Shown here piece by piece: positions 1 through 7,016 of a stretch of DNA of 40,942 nucleotides. The DNA is from Cytophagaceae bacterium (GTDB lineage: Bacteria > Bacteroidota > Bacteroidia > Cytophagales > Cytophagaceae), in assembly GCA_021151805.1 (NCBI GenBank), contig JAGKWN010000028.1, positions 1 through 40,942 of the forward strand, written 5' to 3'. The number at the start of each line of letters is the position of its first letter. The first letter of the stretch is position 1. The translations under genes and the position numbers were made by a program. The notes under the pieces are model-generated. The model ran no database searches, had not been told where the DNA came from, and was given only the letters and a program-made list of their open reading frames with translations.

Positions 1-2
1 AT

Positions 3-44
3 TCAATAAAAATTCCAGAAGAAAATTTAATCAAACATAAATAA
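3..44 (+). CDS. Possible 3' tail of an upstream gene
   Basis: Reading from base 3, thirteen sense codons (SIKIPEENLIKHK) lead to a TAA at 42-44. This could be the last residues of a plus-strand gene that begins before the window. The peptide looks plausible (charged, non-repetitive), but thirteen codons is too short to separate from chance in AT-rich DNA. No product can be named. Confidence 0.2.
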   Translation, partial: SIKIPEENLIKHK

Positions 45-215
45 AACTTAGGAGACCAGCGTCGTCTTACAAAATATCGATAACGATTTTCTTATTAGGA
101 TAATCCTATTTTACAGATTGATATTTTCAACCAGTTCCGTTAAATCGGAATTCACGAATCGCAAACCAAAAAATATACTATAATTCCCTGACAACCTTCC
201 GCAGTAAGAAATCAA
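45..215. other. Intergenic stretch, no gene seen
   Basis: No convincing coding frame, structured RNA or terminator was found between the possible upstream tail and the small membrane protein gene. The stretch is AT-rich and contains stops in all frames. Confidence 0.4.
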
Positions 216-440
216 TCAGTAATTATTATTCTTTAAAAATTTGTAAAATTTCAATAGTCTATTGCCGGCATAAACTGTAAGGATTGAACCCAATACACCA
301 ACAAAGAACCATAGAGTTTGCGGAGTCGAACGCTTGCTGCCTAATCGATGGAATAAAATTGCAGTAATAAATATACCAACACCAATAAAAAAATGGATGA
401 ATAAATCTTTCCGTGTTTTTTTAATTTCTTCCTGTTTCAT
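216..440 (-). CDS. Small two-helix membrane protein, unknown function
   Basis: A 74-residue protein with two hydrophobic segments, about residues 14-31 (HFFIGVGIFITAILF) and 43-61 (LWFFVGVLGSILTVYAG), joined by a basic polar loop (RLGSKRST). The N-terminus is charged (MKQEEIKKTRKD) and the tail is basic (KFYKFLKNNN), so it is probably a small inner-membrane hairpin protein with both ends in the cytoplasm. It lies downstream of the tmRNA on the same strand, behind the tmRNA terminator. I do not recognise a family. The hydrophobicity pattern makes it a likely real gene, but nothing indicates its role. Confidence 0.6.
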   Translation of the reverse strand: MKQEEIKKTRKDLFIHFFIGVGIFITAILFHRLGSKRSTPQTLWFFVGVLGSILTVYAGNRLLKFYKFLKNNNY

Positions 441-490
441 TTTATTAGAGAATTATCAAAGTCAATGATTCTGACTATAAGACTTAAAAG

Positions 491-527
491 TAATAAAAAA
501 CCTCAACCAGTTTCGTGATTGAGGTTT
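491..527 (-). terminator. Rho-independent terminator of ssrA
   Basis: On the minus strand an AACCTCAA / TTGAGGTT stem with a loop of about 12 nt is followed by a run of T residues. It sits directly behind the tmRNA 3' end and fits as its terminator. Confidence 0.75.
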
Positions 528-535
528 CTATTTCG

Positions 536-936
536 TGGAGTCGGAGAGATTCGAACTCTCGTCCAGAGAAGGCCACTATCGTATCTTCTACATGCTTAGC
601 CGACTGTTTATTTTCGAGCTGTATCAGGTCACCGGCAACCGAATACAACCTTAGTTACTTAATTTCGCGAAGTAGCCGCAACTTCTACTTCCCTAGTCCT
701 GCTGTTCGACATCTCAGTTCACCGCCCGCAAAACAAAAGCGGTGCGAGATGTGGCCGGGTGCTGTTCTTAACAGCTCCACTTGACGCTCATTATTACAAA
801 CTCAGTTCGTAATTAAGCAGCCATGGCGTAAGATTCTTCGCCAATTATTGTTTAGAACTATCTTTTAAGGCTCTCATCCCATGAGCCTGCATGCTTACAC
901 ACGTAATCACTCAACCTGTCAATTCCTGTCGACCCC
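536..936 (-). ncRNA. ssrA: Transfer-messenger RNA (tmRNA)
   Basis: tmRNA rescues ribosomes stalled on broken mRNAs and adds a degradation tag to the unfinished protein. On the minus strand the 5' end GGGGTCG pairs with CGACTCC near the 3' end, forming the tRNA-like acceptor stem. The T-arm carries GTTCGAATC. A short tag frame lies at 842-813. The 3' CCA is not encoded: the discriminator A is followed by CGAAA, so CCA must be added after processing. At about 401 nt the length is typical for a one-piece tmRNA with pseudoknots. A terminator follows at 527-491. The plus-strand open frame across this gene (515-784) is an antisense artefact. Confidence 0.95.
813..842 (-). other. tmRNA tag-peptide reading frame
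   Basis: Read on the minus strand from 842, the codons GGC GAA GAA TCT TAC GCC ATG GCT GCT TAA give the tag GEESYAMAA. The resume codon is Gly. The hydrophobic Ala-Ala end is the usual proteolysis signal for ClpXP-type proteases. From memory this tag matches Cytophaga hutchinsonii; no search was run. Confidence 0.88.
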
Positions 937-1018
937 ATTTCGTGTTTAAGGGATATAAATGTACGATTTTTCAACAGAAGTTTCATGTTTTAAGTTCGAA
1001 GTTTTGAAAACAAGTAAT

Positions 1019-1046
1019 CAGTTGTCAGTATACAGTAGTCAGTTTC
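1019..1046 (+). repeat. Heptanucleotide repeat, four CAGTNNN units
   Basis: Four consecutive 7-bp units begin with CAGT: CAGTTGT, CAGTATA, CAGTAGT, CAGTTTC. The same period and CAGT core recur at 36755-36803. Confidence 0.6.
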
Positions 1047-1240
1047 ACGGCAACTAACAGTTATACGCATATAGGTGATCAACAAAAACGCTGATATCTT
1101 GAACACAAATTCCACAAAAGTTATTTGACATACATGCAGGTTTTACTAAAAATAAGTCCCCATAAATCAGTATCTTTACAGCCGGTTAAAGACTCCTGCC
1201 TAAAATACACCGGCATTTTTATCAAATCCATTACCATCAC

Positions 1241-1292
1241 CCGCAGTTCAGCCGTAGTTAATCCGTAGTTCACCCGTAGTTCACCCGTAGTT
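1241..1292 (-). repeat. 11-bp tandem repeat, five units
   Basis: The 7-mer CGTAGTT (first copy CGCAGTT) occurs at 1242, 1253, 1264, 1275 and 1286, an exact 11-bp spacing. On the minus strand the best units read GGGTGAACTAC. A five-copy 11-bp array with a similar GGTG core lies at 35748-35803. Confidence 0.75.
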
Positions 1293-1529
1293 GTGTCCTG
1301 CCAATACCGTAGCAATCCTATACCATTGCCATGCCAATAGTATGAAAGCCACCGGGCAAACACCCCGGTCTCCTCACCCTGCACCATAGTTTGCATTGTT
1401 TTTTATACATGTACTCCCCCTCATCTACTTTTATGAATCTGAATACGTTAGGCAGGTAAAATGCACTTTTAAACGTTCCTGTGTACAACTTTTCATGCCC
1501 GTTTCTGTACTTATTCGTAAATTAGCAAT

Positions 1530-2675
1530 ATGGATAATTTCATTGTTTCGGCACGTAAATACAGACCGGCTACGTTTGACAGCGTTGTTGGGCAAGGTCA
1601 TATTACGACTACGCTAAAAAATGCAATTAAGAACAATCACTTAGCGCAGGCATTTTTATTCTGCGGTCCCAGAGGGGTTGGTAAAACCACCAATGCACGT
1701 ATTCTTGCAAAGACAATCAACTGCACCAATATTACAGCTGATATTGAAGCCTGCGACGAATGCGAATCCTGCAAGAGTTTTAACAACAACGCCTCGTTCA
1801 ACATTCAGGAACTTGATGCTGCATCCAACAACTCGGTAGACGATATCCGTAACCTGGTTGAACAGGTGCGCTATCCTCCGCAATACGGAAAATATAAAAT
1901 CTATATCATAGATGAGGTTCATATGTTGTCTACAGCTGCATTCAATGCATTCCTGAAGACATTGGAAGAACCACCTGCGTACGCTATTTTCATCCTGGCG
2001 ACAACAGAAAAACACAAGATCATTCCAACGATTCTTTCCCGTTGCCAGATCTTTGATTTCAACCGTATCCAGATCAAGGACATTGCCGACCACCTGGCGG
2101 GTATTGCCGTGAAAGAAAATATCAAAGCAGAGAAAGAAGCTTTACACCTGATCGCACAAAAAGCTGACGGCGCCCTGCGCGACGCGCTTTCCATGTTTGA
2201 TCTGATTGTAACCTTCTCATCTGACAATACTATTTCGTATAAATGTGCGATCGACAACCTGCACATTCTGGATTACGATTACTACTTCAAGATTACCGAC
2301 ATGCTGAATACTCAGGATGTTGCCAATAGTTTATTAACCTTCGACGAAATTCTGCGTCAGGGCTTTGATGGTCACAATTTCATCATTGGTCTGGCAGAAC
2401 ATTTGCGTAACCTCATGGTATGCAAAGACAAAGCTACAATCAGCCTGCTGGAAGTTTCCGAAGAAGTAAAAAGACGCTACGAGCAACAGTCCGCTGCAGT
2501 AAGCATCAGCTTTTTAATGTCTGGCCTGAACATTGCAAACCAGTGCGATCTGCACTACAAAGGCAGCAAAAACCAGCGTCTGCACGTTGAGCTTGCTTTG
2601 ATGAAAATGGCATTCATCAACCAGGCGATCACTGCCCCTGATCTGCTTGAGGATCTAAAAAAAAAAGTAAACTAA
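1530..2675 (+). CDS. dnaX: DNA polymerase III subunit gamma (short dnaX product)
   Basis: The zero-frame product has 381 residues and stops at TAA 2673-2675, eight bases after the end of the A run. It contains the whole AAA+ clamp-loader ATPase. Walker A is GPRGVGKT (residues 46-53). The zinc-module cysteines are C65, C75, C78 and C81. Walker B is IIDEVH (D128, E129), and the sensor or arginine-finger motif SRC is at 170-172. A helical lid and collar region fills the rest up to about residue 375. The length matches gamma-type forms that keep domains I-III and lack the tau tail. The start is the ATG giving MDNFIVSARKYRP, the conserved dnaX N-terminus. The antisense open frames here are shadows. 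Confidence 0.88.
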   Translation: MDNFIVSARKYRPATFDSVVGQGHITTTLKNAIKNNHLAQAFLFCGPRGVGKTTNARILAKTINCTNITADIEACDECESCKSFNNNASFNIQELDAASNNSVDDIRNLVEQVRYPPQYGKYKIYIIDEVHMLSTAAFNAFLKTLEEPPAYAIFILATTEKHKIIPTILSRCQIFDFNRIQIKDIADHLAGIAVKENIKAEKEALHLIAQKADGALRDALSMFDLIVTFSSDNTISYKCAIDNLHILDYDYYFKITDMLNTQDVANSLLTFDEILRQGFDGHNFIIGLAEHLRNLMVCKDKATISLLEVSEEVKRRYEQQSAAVSISFLMSGLNIANQCDLHYKGSKNQRLHVELALMKMAFINQAITAPDLLEDLKKKVN

Positions 2676-3253
2676 AACAGGAAGCTGCAGCTTCAGCATC
2701 GTCCTCTCCGACTGAACAAACAGCCGGCAGACCGCTCATGCCCAGAGCTGCGACCTCGCCGTCTACCAGTATCCGGATTCCGAAAAGCATTGATCACGTT
2801 AAAGAAAATTTAACCAAGCCCGAAGAAAAAGCGCCGGATAAAGCCGCTCCAACCGAAGTAGAAGAAGCGCAGGGTGCACAACAGGCATTCACGCTTGAAC
2901 AACTTACTAAGGTTTGGAACGCCTATGCTGAAAACCTGAAGAGCAAAGGGCAGATCAATCACCACATGGTATTAACAAGCACAACACTTGATCTGAAAGA
3001 TGATTTCAGTATTCATATTACTGTTGGCAATGCCGTGCAAATGGATCAGCTGGAAGAAATCAAAATCGAATTCCTTAGCTATCTACGCCGTTCTTTAAAA
3101 AACAATCTTTTACGTATCAATGCCGTGATAGGCTATGTAGCACCCAAGGAAAAGAAATTTTTCACCGACGATGACAAGCTTAAGCTTTTAATGGAACACT
3201 ACCCTGTTGTTGCAGAGCTTAGAAAAAAATTAGGTCTGGAAATAAATTATTAA
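1530..3253 (+). CDS. dnaX: DNA polymerase III subunit tau (full-length dnaX, via -1 frameshift)
   Basis: Tau is the long form of the clamp-loader ATPase and links it to the polymerase core and helicase. The zero frame runs from 1530 to the A run at 2657-2666. The -1 frame is then open from 2666 to a TAA at 3251-3253, so slippage gives one protein of about 574 residues. After the lysine codons the -1 frame reads S-K-L-K-Q-E-A-A-A, then a Ser/Pro/Ala-rich linker and a roughly 120-residue C-terminal domain starting near QAFTLEQLTKVWNAYAE. This linker plus compact domain is the usual tau tail arrangement. The ATG at 2738 lies inside the linker and is not a likely independent start. A sequencing error in the homopolymer could give the same picture, but the A-run at this exact place is a known dnaX feature. 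Confidence 0.85.
2657..2694 (+). promoter_or_regulatory. dnaX slippery A10 run with downstream palindrome
   Basis: Ten A residues (2657-2666) are followed by G, so the -1 heptamer A-AAA-AAG is contained in the run. The zero-frame stop TAA follows at 2673. The perfect 14-bp palindrome GAAGCTGCAGCTTC at 2681-2694 can form a 5-bp stem with a TGCA loop. Escherichia coli dnaX uses ribosomal -1 shifting at A AAA AAG, whereas Thermus dnaX uses polymerase slippage on a long A run. Either mechanism fits here. Confidence 0.75.
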
Positions 3254-3338
3254 GAGCGTTTTATTTAGAAGCGCCGTCGGATATACTTAATACTACACAG
3301 ACAGCGTTAAGAAATAAGCAATACGACTAAGTCATTTT

Positions 3339-3854
3339 ATGAAAAAACGAATCCTCATCGCATTAAGCATAATTATTGTTGCATTAATCATACAGCTCAT
3401 TACATATAGTACCATCGCTAACGAGAAGCTTACTCAGGCAGCGATTAAAAATCTGATCGTAAATAATAACTTCGGCTCAGACTCTGTTATTTTCAGTTCT
3501 AAAATTTCCATTCGCAGCAGCAAACAAGATATTAAACAATACAACCTTGATTTTTCAAGCAAAGAGGATGTATCGCTATTGAAAAAGAAATTGTATCCGT
3601 ACACGATTCTGGACGACCAGGAATATGCTAAATATTGTGAGCGCGCTACGCAGGATGTTGAACAAAAGCTGGGCAAAGAAGAAGCTGCTATTTTCGCATC
3701 AAGTCTTTACAGAAACAAGTCAAGATTATACATCACAGCCATTGAAGAACAGAAATTCATGGTTGCTGTAAGCACCAACTGGTCGAACAACAACCAATTC
3801 CAATACGACGAAGACACATATATATGGCTGCTGTTCTTTTGGATGACCATTTAA
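3339..3854 (+). CDS. N-terminally anchored protein of unknown function
   Basis: A 171-residue protein with one hydrophobic segment at about residues 5-24 (ILIALSIIIVALIIQLITYS) after a basic MKKR start, so it is a signal anchor or uncleaved signal peptide. The rest is polar with charged helical stretches (DIKQYNLDFSSKEDVSLLKKKL, residues about 65-86) and ends in an aromatic/hydrophobic tail (YIWLLFFWMTI). It lies 85 bp after dnaX and 33 bp before the M16 peptidase gene on the same strand, so it may be cotranscribed with the peptidase. No family is recognised. Confidence 0.6.
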   Translation: MKKRILIALSIIIVALIIQLITYSTIANEKLTQAAIKNLIVNNNFGSDSVIFSSKISIRSSKQDIKQYNLDFSSKEDVSLLKKKLYPYTILDDQEYAKYCERATQDVEQKLGKEEAAIFASSLYRNKSRLYITAIEEQKFMVAVSTNWSNNNQFQYDEDTYIWLLFFWMTI

Positions 3855-3887
3855 TTTTTCCCTACAGTCTCAGTTAAACCTCCTATT

Positions 3888-6827
3888 ATGAAGCATTATA
3901 TTTTAAACGTTGGACTTTGCCTCTTATGTTCGTTACACGTTCTGGCACAAAAAAACTATGAAACTGTTTCTGTCAGAGATAACAAAGGCAGAATTTATGA
4001 TTTCGTTACCAATGATCCGCTTAAAGCCCGTATCTACACGCTTTCCAACGGCATGAAAGTATATCTTTCAGACTATGATGATGCACCGCGTATACAAACT
4101 TATGTAGCCGTGCGCACGGGCAGCAGAAATGATCCGGCAGATGCAACGGGACTTGCGCATTACCTGGAACACATCTTATTCAAAGGTTCTTCCAAAATCG
4201 GCACAGCCAACTGGCCCGCAGAAAAAGTTGAACTGGATAAGATTGAAGCCTTGTATGAAGTTTACCGCAAAACAACAGATCCGGAGAAACGCACTAAATT
4301 ATATCACCAGATCGACAGTATCTCTGTAGTGGCTGCAGGATATGCGATTGCGAACGAATATGACAAGATGCTGAGCCAGATCGGCGCGCAGGGAACCAAT
4401 GCCTATACCTTTGTTGAGCAGACGGTTTATGTGAATGACATTCCTTCCAACCAGATTCAGAAATGGGCAGAGATTGAAGCCGAACGTTTCAGTATGGTTG
4501 TACCTCGTTTATTTCACACCGAATTGGAAGCTGTATACGAAGAAAAAAACAGAGGCCTTGATAACGACAGCAGAAAAGTTTATGAAACAATGTTTGCCAG
4601 TCTGTTTAAAACAGATCCCTATGGTACGCAAACAACAATTGGTACAGTAGAGCATTTGAAAAATCCTTCCATTACAGAAATTAAAAAATATTTCAACACC
4701 TACTATGTAGCTAACAACATGGCTATCTGCATGAGCGGTGACCTGGATTACGACTCCACCATCACGATGCTCGAAAAATATTTTTCTATTCTACCCAAAC
4801 GTGATGTACCAATAAAACAATTCCCGGCTGAAGCAAAAATCACACAACCCTTACAGGCAAGCGTTGTTGGCCCGAATGCAGAAAGCGTTTCTGTCTCCTA
4901 CCGCTTCGATGTACCGATCCCGAAGGATCCAACATTCCGCAGTAAATTAAAAATGATTCAGATGCTCCTGACCAATGGTCAGGCAGGTTTGATTGATTTA
5001 AATATTAACCAGGCGCAAAAAGCACTTGGCTGCTATGCCTATGATATGCCTTTAAAAGACTATAGCGTCCTGATGCTGGGCGGCAAACCAATGGAAGGCC
5101 AATCGCTTGAAGCGGTTCAAGCATTGCTACAGGAACAAATTAACAACCTGAAGACGGGGAATTTTAAAGACTGGCTGATACCTGCCGTGGTAAACGATTA
5201 TAAAATGAGTATGATGACTCAGTATGAAAGCAACCGCGCACGTGCCGATGCATTTGTTGATGCTTTTGTATGGGGAATCAGCTGGAGAGATTATATCAGC
5301 GAGATCAATACGCTTGAAACACTTACTAAACAAAACGTACAGGATTTCTGCAACACCTATTTGCAAAATAATTATGTTACCATCTTCAAACGTAAAGGTG
5401 TTGACTCTACCATACAGAAAGTTCCTAAGCCTATTATCTCCAAAGTTCCTGTAAACAGAGACAGCCAGTCGGCCTTCTACACAGAATTGTTTAAAACAAC
5501 TTCACCGGTCATCAAACCTGTGTTTGTAGATTACACAAAAGAGATCACAACCGGTAAAATCAAAAACTTCCCGATCCTGTATAAACAAAATAAAGAGAAC
5601 GGCTTATTCACACAGCAATTCAAATGGGACCTGGGTAAAATGCCGGATCCGACCTACAGCCTGATGCTTTCCTATCTGAATTATCTAGGGACAGACAAAT
5701 TAACGGCCGAGCAATTAAAAGAAGAATTTTATAAAATCGGTTGCTCATATAATTTTGCTATTGCCGGAAACTACCTGATCATATCGCTTTCAGGCATACA
5801 GGAAAATTATGTAGCAGCATCTAACCTGCTGGAATCATTTATAAAAAATATCAAAGCAAATGAAGATGCGTTGAAGCAGATCAAGTCGAATATTCTGAAA
5901 ACACGTGCGGATAATAAAACCAACAAAGATATCATTCTGCGTTCAGCTATGACAGGATATGCCAAGTACGACGGCATCAATCCATTTACAAATATTCTTT
6001 CGGAAGCACGTTTAAAAGAGATTACTTCGACAGAACTGATTTCATTATTTAAAAAAATATATAACTCCGAACACGAGATCGTTTATTACGGCCCGGCTAC
6101 ATACAGCACAGTTTCTAAAAACATCAGTAAGCTGCATAAGTCTGCCGGTACGCCATTTATGCGTACACAAAGCACTTACAGTTTCAGCGAACCAAAGACC
6201 AATAAAGTTTTCTGGGTAAATTATGATATGGTTCAGGCGGAAGTATTATTAATCACTCGTTCCGCAGATTTTAACAAAGAACTATTACCAGGCATTCAGC
6301 TTTATAATGAATATTTTGGTGGCAGTATGGGCAGTCTGGTCTTCCAGGAAATGCGTGAATCCAGAGCGCTAGCATATTCAGTTAAATCTACGTTTGACAC
6401 TCCATACTACCCTTCAGATCCCTTCTTTTCAACTTCCTATATCGGAACACAGGCGGATAAGATTCATGAATCATTGACTGCTATGATTGATCTGGTAAAT
6501 CACATGCCAAAGTCTGACTTGCTGTTTGAAAATTCCAGGATTTCCATTTTAGAAACCATCGCTACGCAACGTGTCACAAAGTTATCTGTATTGGCCGATT
6601 ATGAGCGTAACAAACGCATGGGTTATACAGAAGACATTCGCAAAGCAATTTATGATTCAATCTCTACGATGACTTTCGATGATATACATACCTTTCAGCA
6701 AACATACATCAACAATCATCCGAGAATTATTTTAATTATCGGATCAAAAGATAAAATTGATTTCAATGCACTAAGCACTTTTGGTGAAGTACATGAGTTG
6801 ACGCTGGATGAAATATTTGGATACTAA
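3888..6827 (+). CDS. M16 family zinc metallopeptidase (pitrilysin type), exported
   Basis: A 979-residue two-lobed M16 peptidase. It starts with a signal peptide (about residues 1-20, ending VLAQ), so it should act in the periplasm or be membrane-associated. The N-terminal lobe has the inverted zinc motif HYLEH at H91-H95 (HxxEH). A Glu-rich segment ELEAVYEEK (about 212-219) should supply the third zinc ligand. The second lobe (about residues 540-970) shows the inactive M16 C-domain pattern, including GSMGSLVFQEMRESRALAYSV, which normally clamps the substrate. About 40 residues between the HxxEH motif and the ligand segment (KIEALYEVYRKTTDPEKR...) look like a helical insertion. M16 enzymes usually degrade oligopeptides; the substrate here is unknown. 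A strong terminator follows. Confidence 0.92.
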   Translation: MKHYILNVGLCLLCSLHVLAQKNYETVSVRDNKGRIYDFVTNDPLKARIYTLSNGMKVYLSDYDDAPRIQTYVAVRTGSRNDPADATGLAHYLEHILFKGSSKIGTANWPAEKVELDKIEALYEVYRKTTDPEKRTKLYHQIDSISVVAAGYAIANEYDKMLSQIGAQGTNAYTFVEQTVYVNDIPSNQIQKWAEIEAERFSMVVPRLFHTELEAVYEEKNRGLDNDSRKVYETMFASLFKTDPYGTQTTIGTVEHLKNPSITEIKKYFNTYYVANNMAICMSGDLDYDSTITMLEKYFSILPKRDVPIKQFPAEAKITQPLQASVVGPNAESVSVSYRFDVPIPKDPTFRSKLKMIQMLLTNGQAGLIDLNINQAQKALGCYAYDMPLKDYSVLMLGGKPMEGQSLEAVQALLQEQINNLKTGNFKDWLIPAVVNDYKMSMMTQYESNRARADAFVDAFVWGISWRDYISEINTLETLTKQNVQDFCNTYLQNNYVTIFKRKGVDSTIQKVPKPIISKVPVNRDSQSAFYTELFKTTSPVIKPVFVDYTKEITTGKIKNFPILYKQNKENGLFTQQFKWDLGKMPDPTYSLMLSYLNYLGTDKLTAEQLKEEFYKIGCSYNFAIAGNYLIISLSGIQENYVAASNLLESFIKNIKANEDALKQIKSNILKTRADNKTNKDIILRSAMTGYAKYDGINPFTNILSEARLKEITSTELISLFKKIYNSEHEIVYYGPATYSTVSKNISKLHKSAGTPFMRTQSTYSFSEPKTNKVFWVNYDMVQAEVLLITRSADFNKELLPGIQLYNEYFGGSMGSLVFQEMRESRALAYSVKSTFDTPYYPSDPFFSTSYIGTQADKIHESLTAMIDLVNHMPKSDLLFENSRISILETIATQRVTKLSVLADYERNKRMGYTEDIRKAIYDSISTMTFDDIHTFQQTYINNHPRIILIIGSKDKIDFNALSTFGEVHELTLDEIFGY

Positions 6828-6850
6828 AGCGCTAAACACTAAGTCTTACA

Positions 6851-6885
6851 AAGGTTGCCGGATATACCCGGCAACCTTTTTTTTA
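6851..6885 (+). terminator. Rho-independent terminator after M16 peptidase
   Basis: An 11-bp stem (AAGGTTGCCGG / CCGGCAACCTT) with a short loop is followed by at least eight T residues. It lies 23 bp after the peptidase stop codon. Confidence 0.9.
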
Positions 6886-6915
6886 TTTACACTCAACACC
6901 TTATCAATATAAATA

Positions 6916-6939
6916 TTTGAATTTCATTTTCAATTCAAA
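6916..6939. promoter_or_regulatory. Operator-like inverted repeat upstream of the TPR-CHAT operon
   Basis: TTTGAATT (6916-6923) and AATTCAAA (6932-6939) form a perfect inverted repeat with an 8-nt spacer. It lies about 17 bp upstream of the predicted promoter, a suitable place for a dimeric regulator. No T tract follows, so it is not a terminator. AT-rich palindromes also arise by chance. Confidence 0.3.
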
Positions 6940-6955
6940 CTATATGTATGAAAAG

Positions 6956-6984
6956 TTGTTTGCTTGAAGTGTATTCTATAATTT
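6956..6984 (+). promoter_or_regulatory. Candidate Bacteroidota-type promoter
   Basis: TTG at 6956-6958 and TATAATTT at 6977-6984 are 18 nt apart, resembling the Bacteroidota -33 TTG / -7 TAnnTTTG arrangement, although the last G is absent. It would serve the operon that begins at 7017. Confidence 0.3.
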
Positions 6985-7016
6985 AACATGCATAAATTAA
7001 GTCCCCCTAATAATTT

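Larger units (their letters stand above)
937..1529. other. Gene-poor stretch with two repeat arrays
   Basis: This 593-nt gap between ssrA and dnaX holds a 7-bp-period array (1019-1046) and an 11-bp-period array (1241-1292). A 91-codon minus-strand frame (1396-1121) runs through the 11-bp array. Its product (MQTMVQGEETGVF...) shows no recognisable domain and its middle is encoded by the repeat, so I do not call it a gene. The dnaX promoter should lie near 1440-1525, but I see no clear match to the Bacteroidota -33/-7 pattern. Confidence 0.5.

Noticed and set aside
515..784. Plus-strand 89-codon frame
   Set aside because: It is antisense to the tmRNA gene, and its codons are explained by the structured RNA on the other strand.
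1121..1396. Minus-strand 91-codon frame as a gene
   Set aside because: It crosses the 11-bp repeat array, its composition is odd, and it has no recognisable domain. Kept only as a possibility in the text.
1656..2266. Two minus-strand frames inside dnaX
   Set aside because: Antisense shadows of a conserved AAA+ gene, with no features of their own.
2738..3253. A separate gene starting at ATG 2738
   Set aside because: It is in the -1 frame relative to dnaX and continues the tau tail. The frame is already open from the A run, so a new start is not needed.
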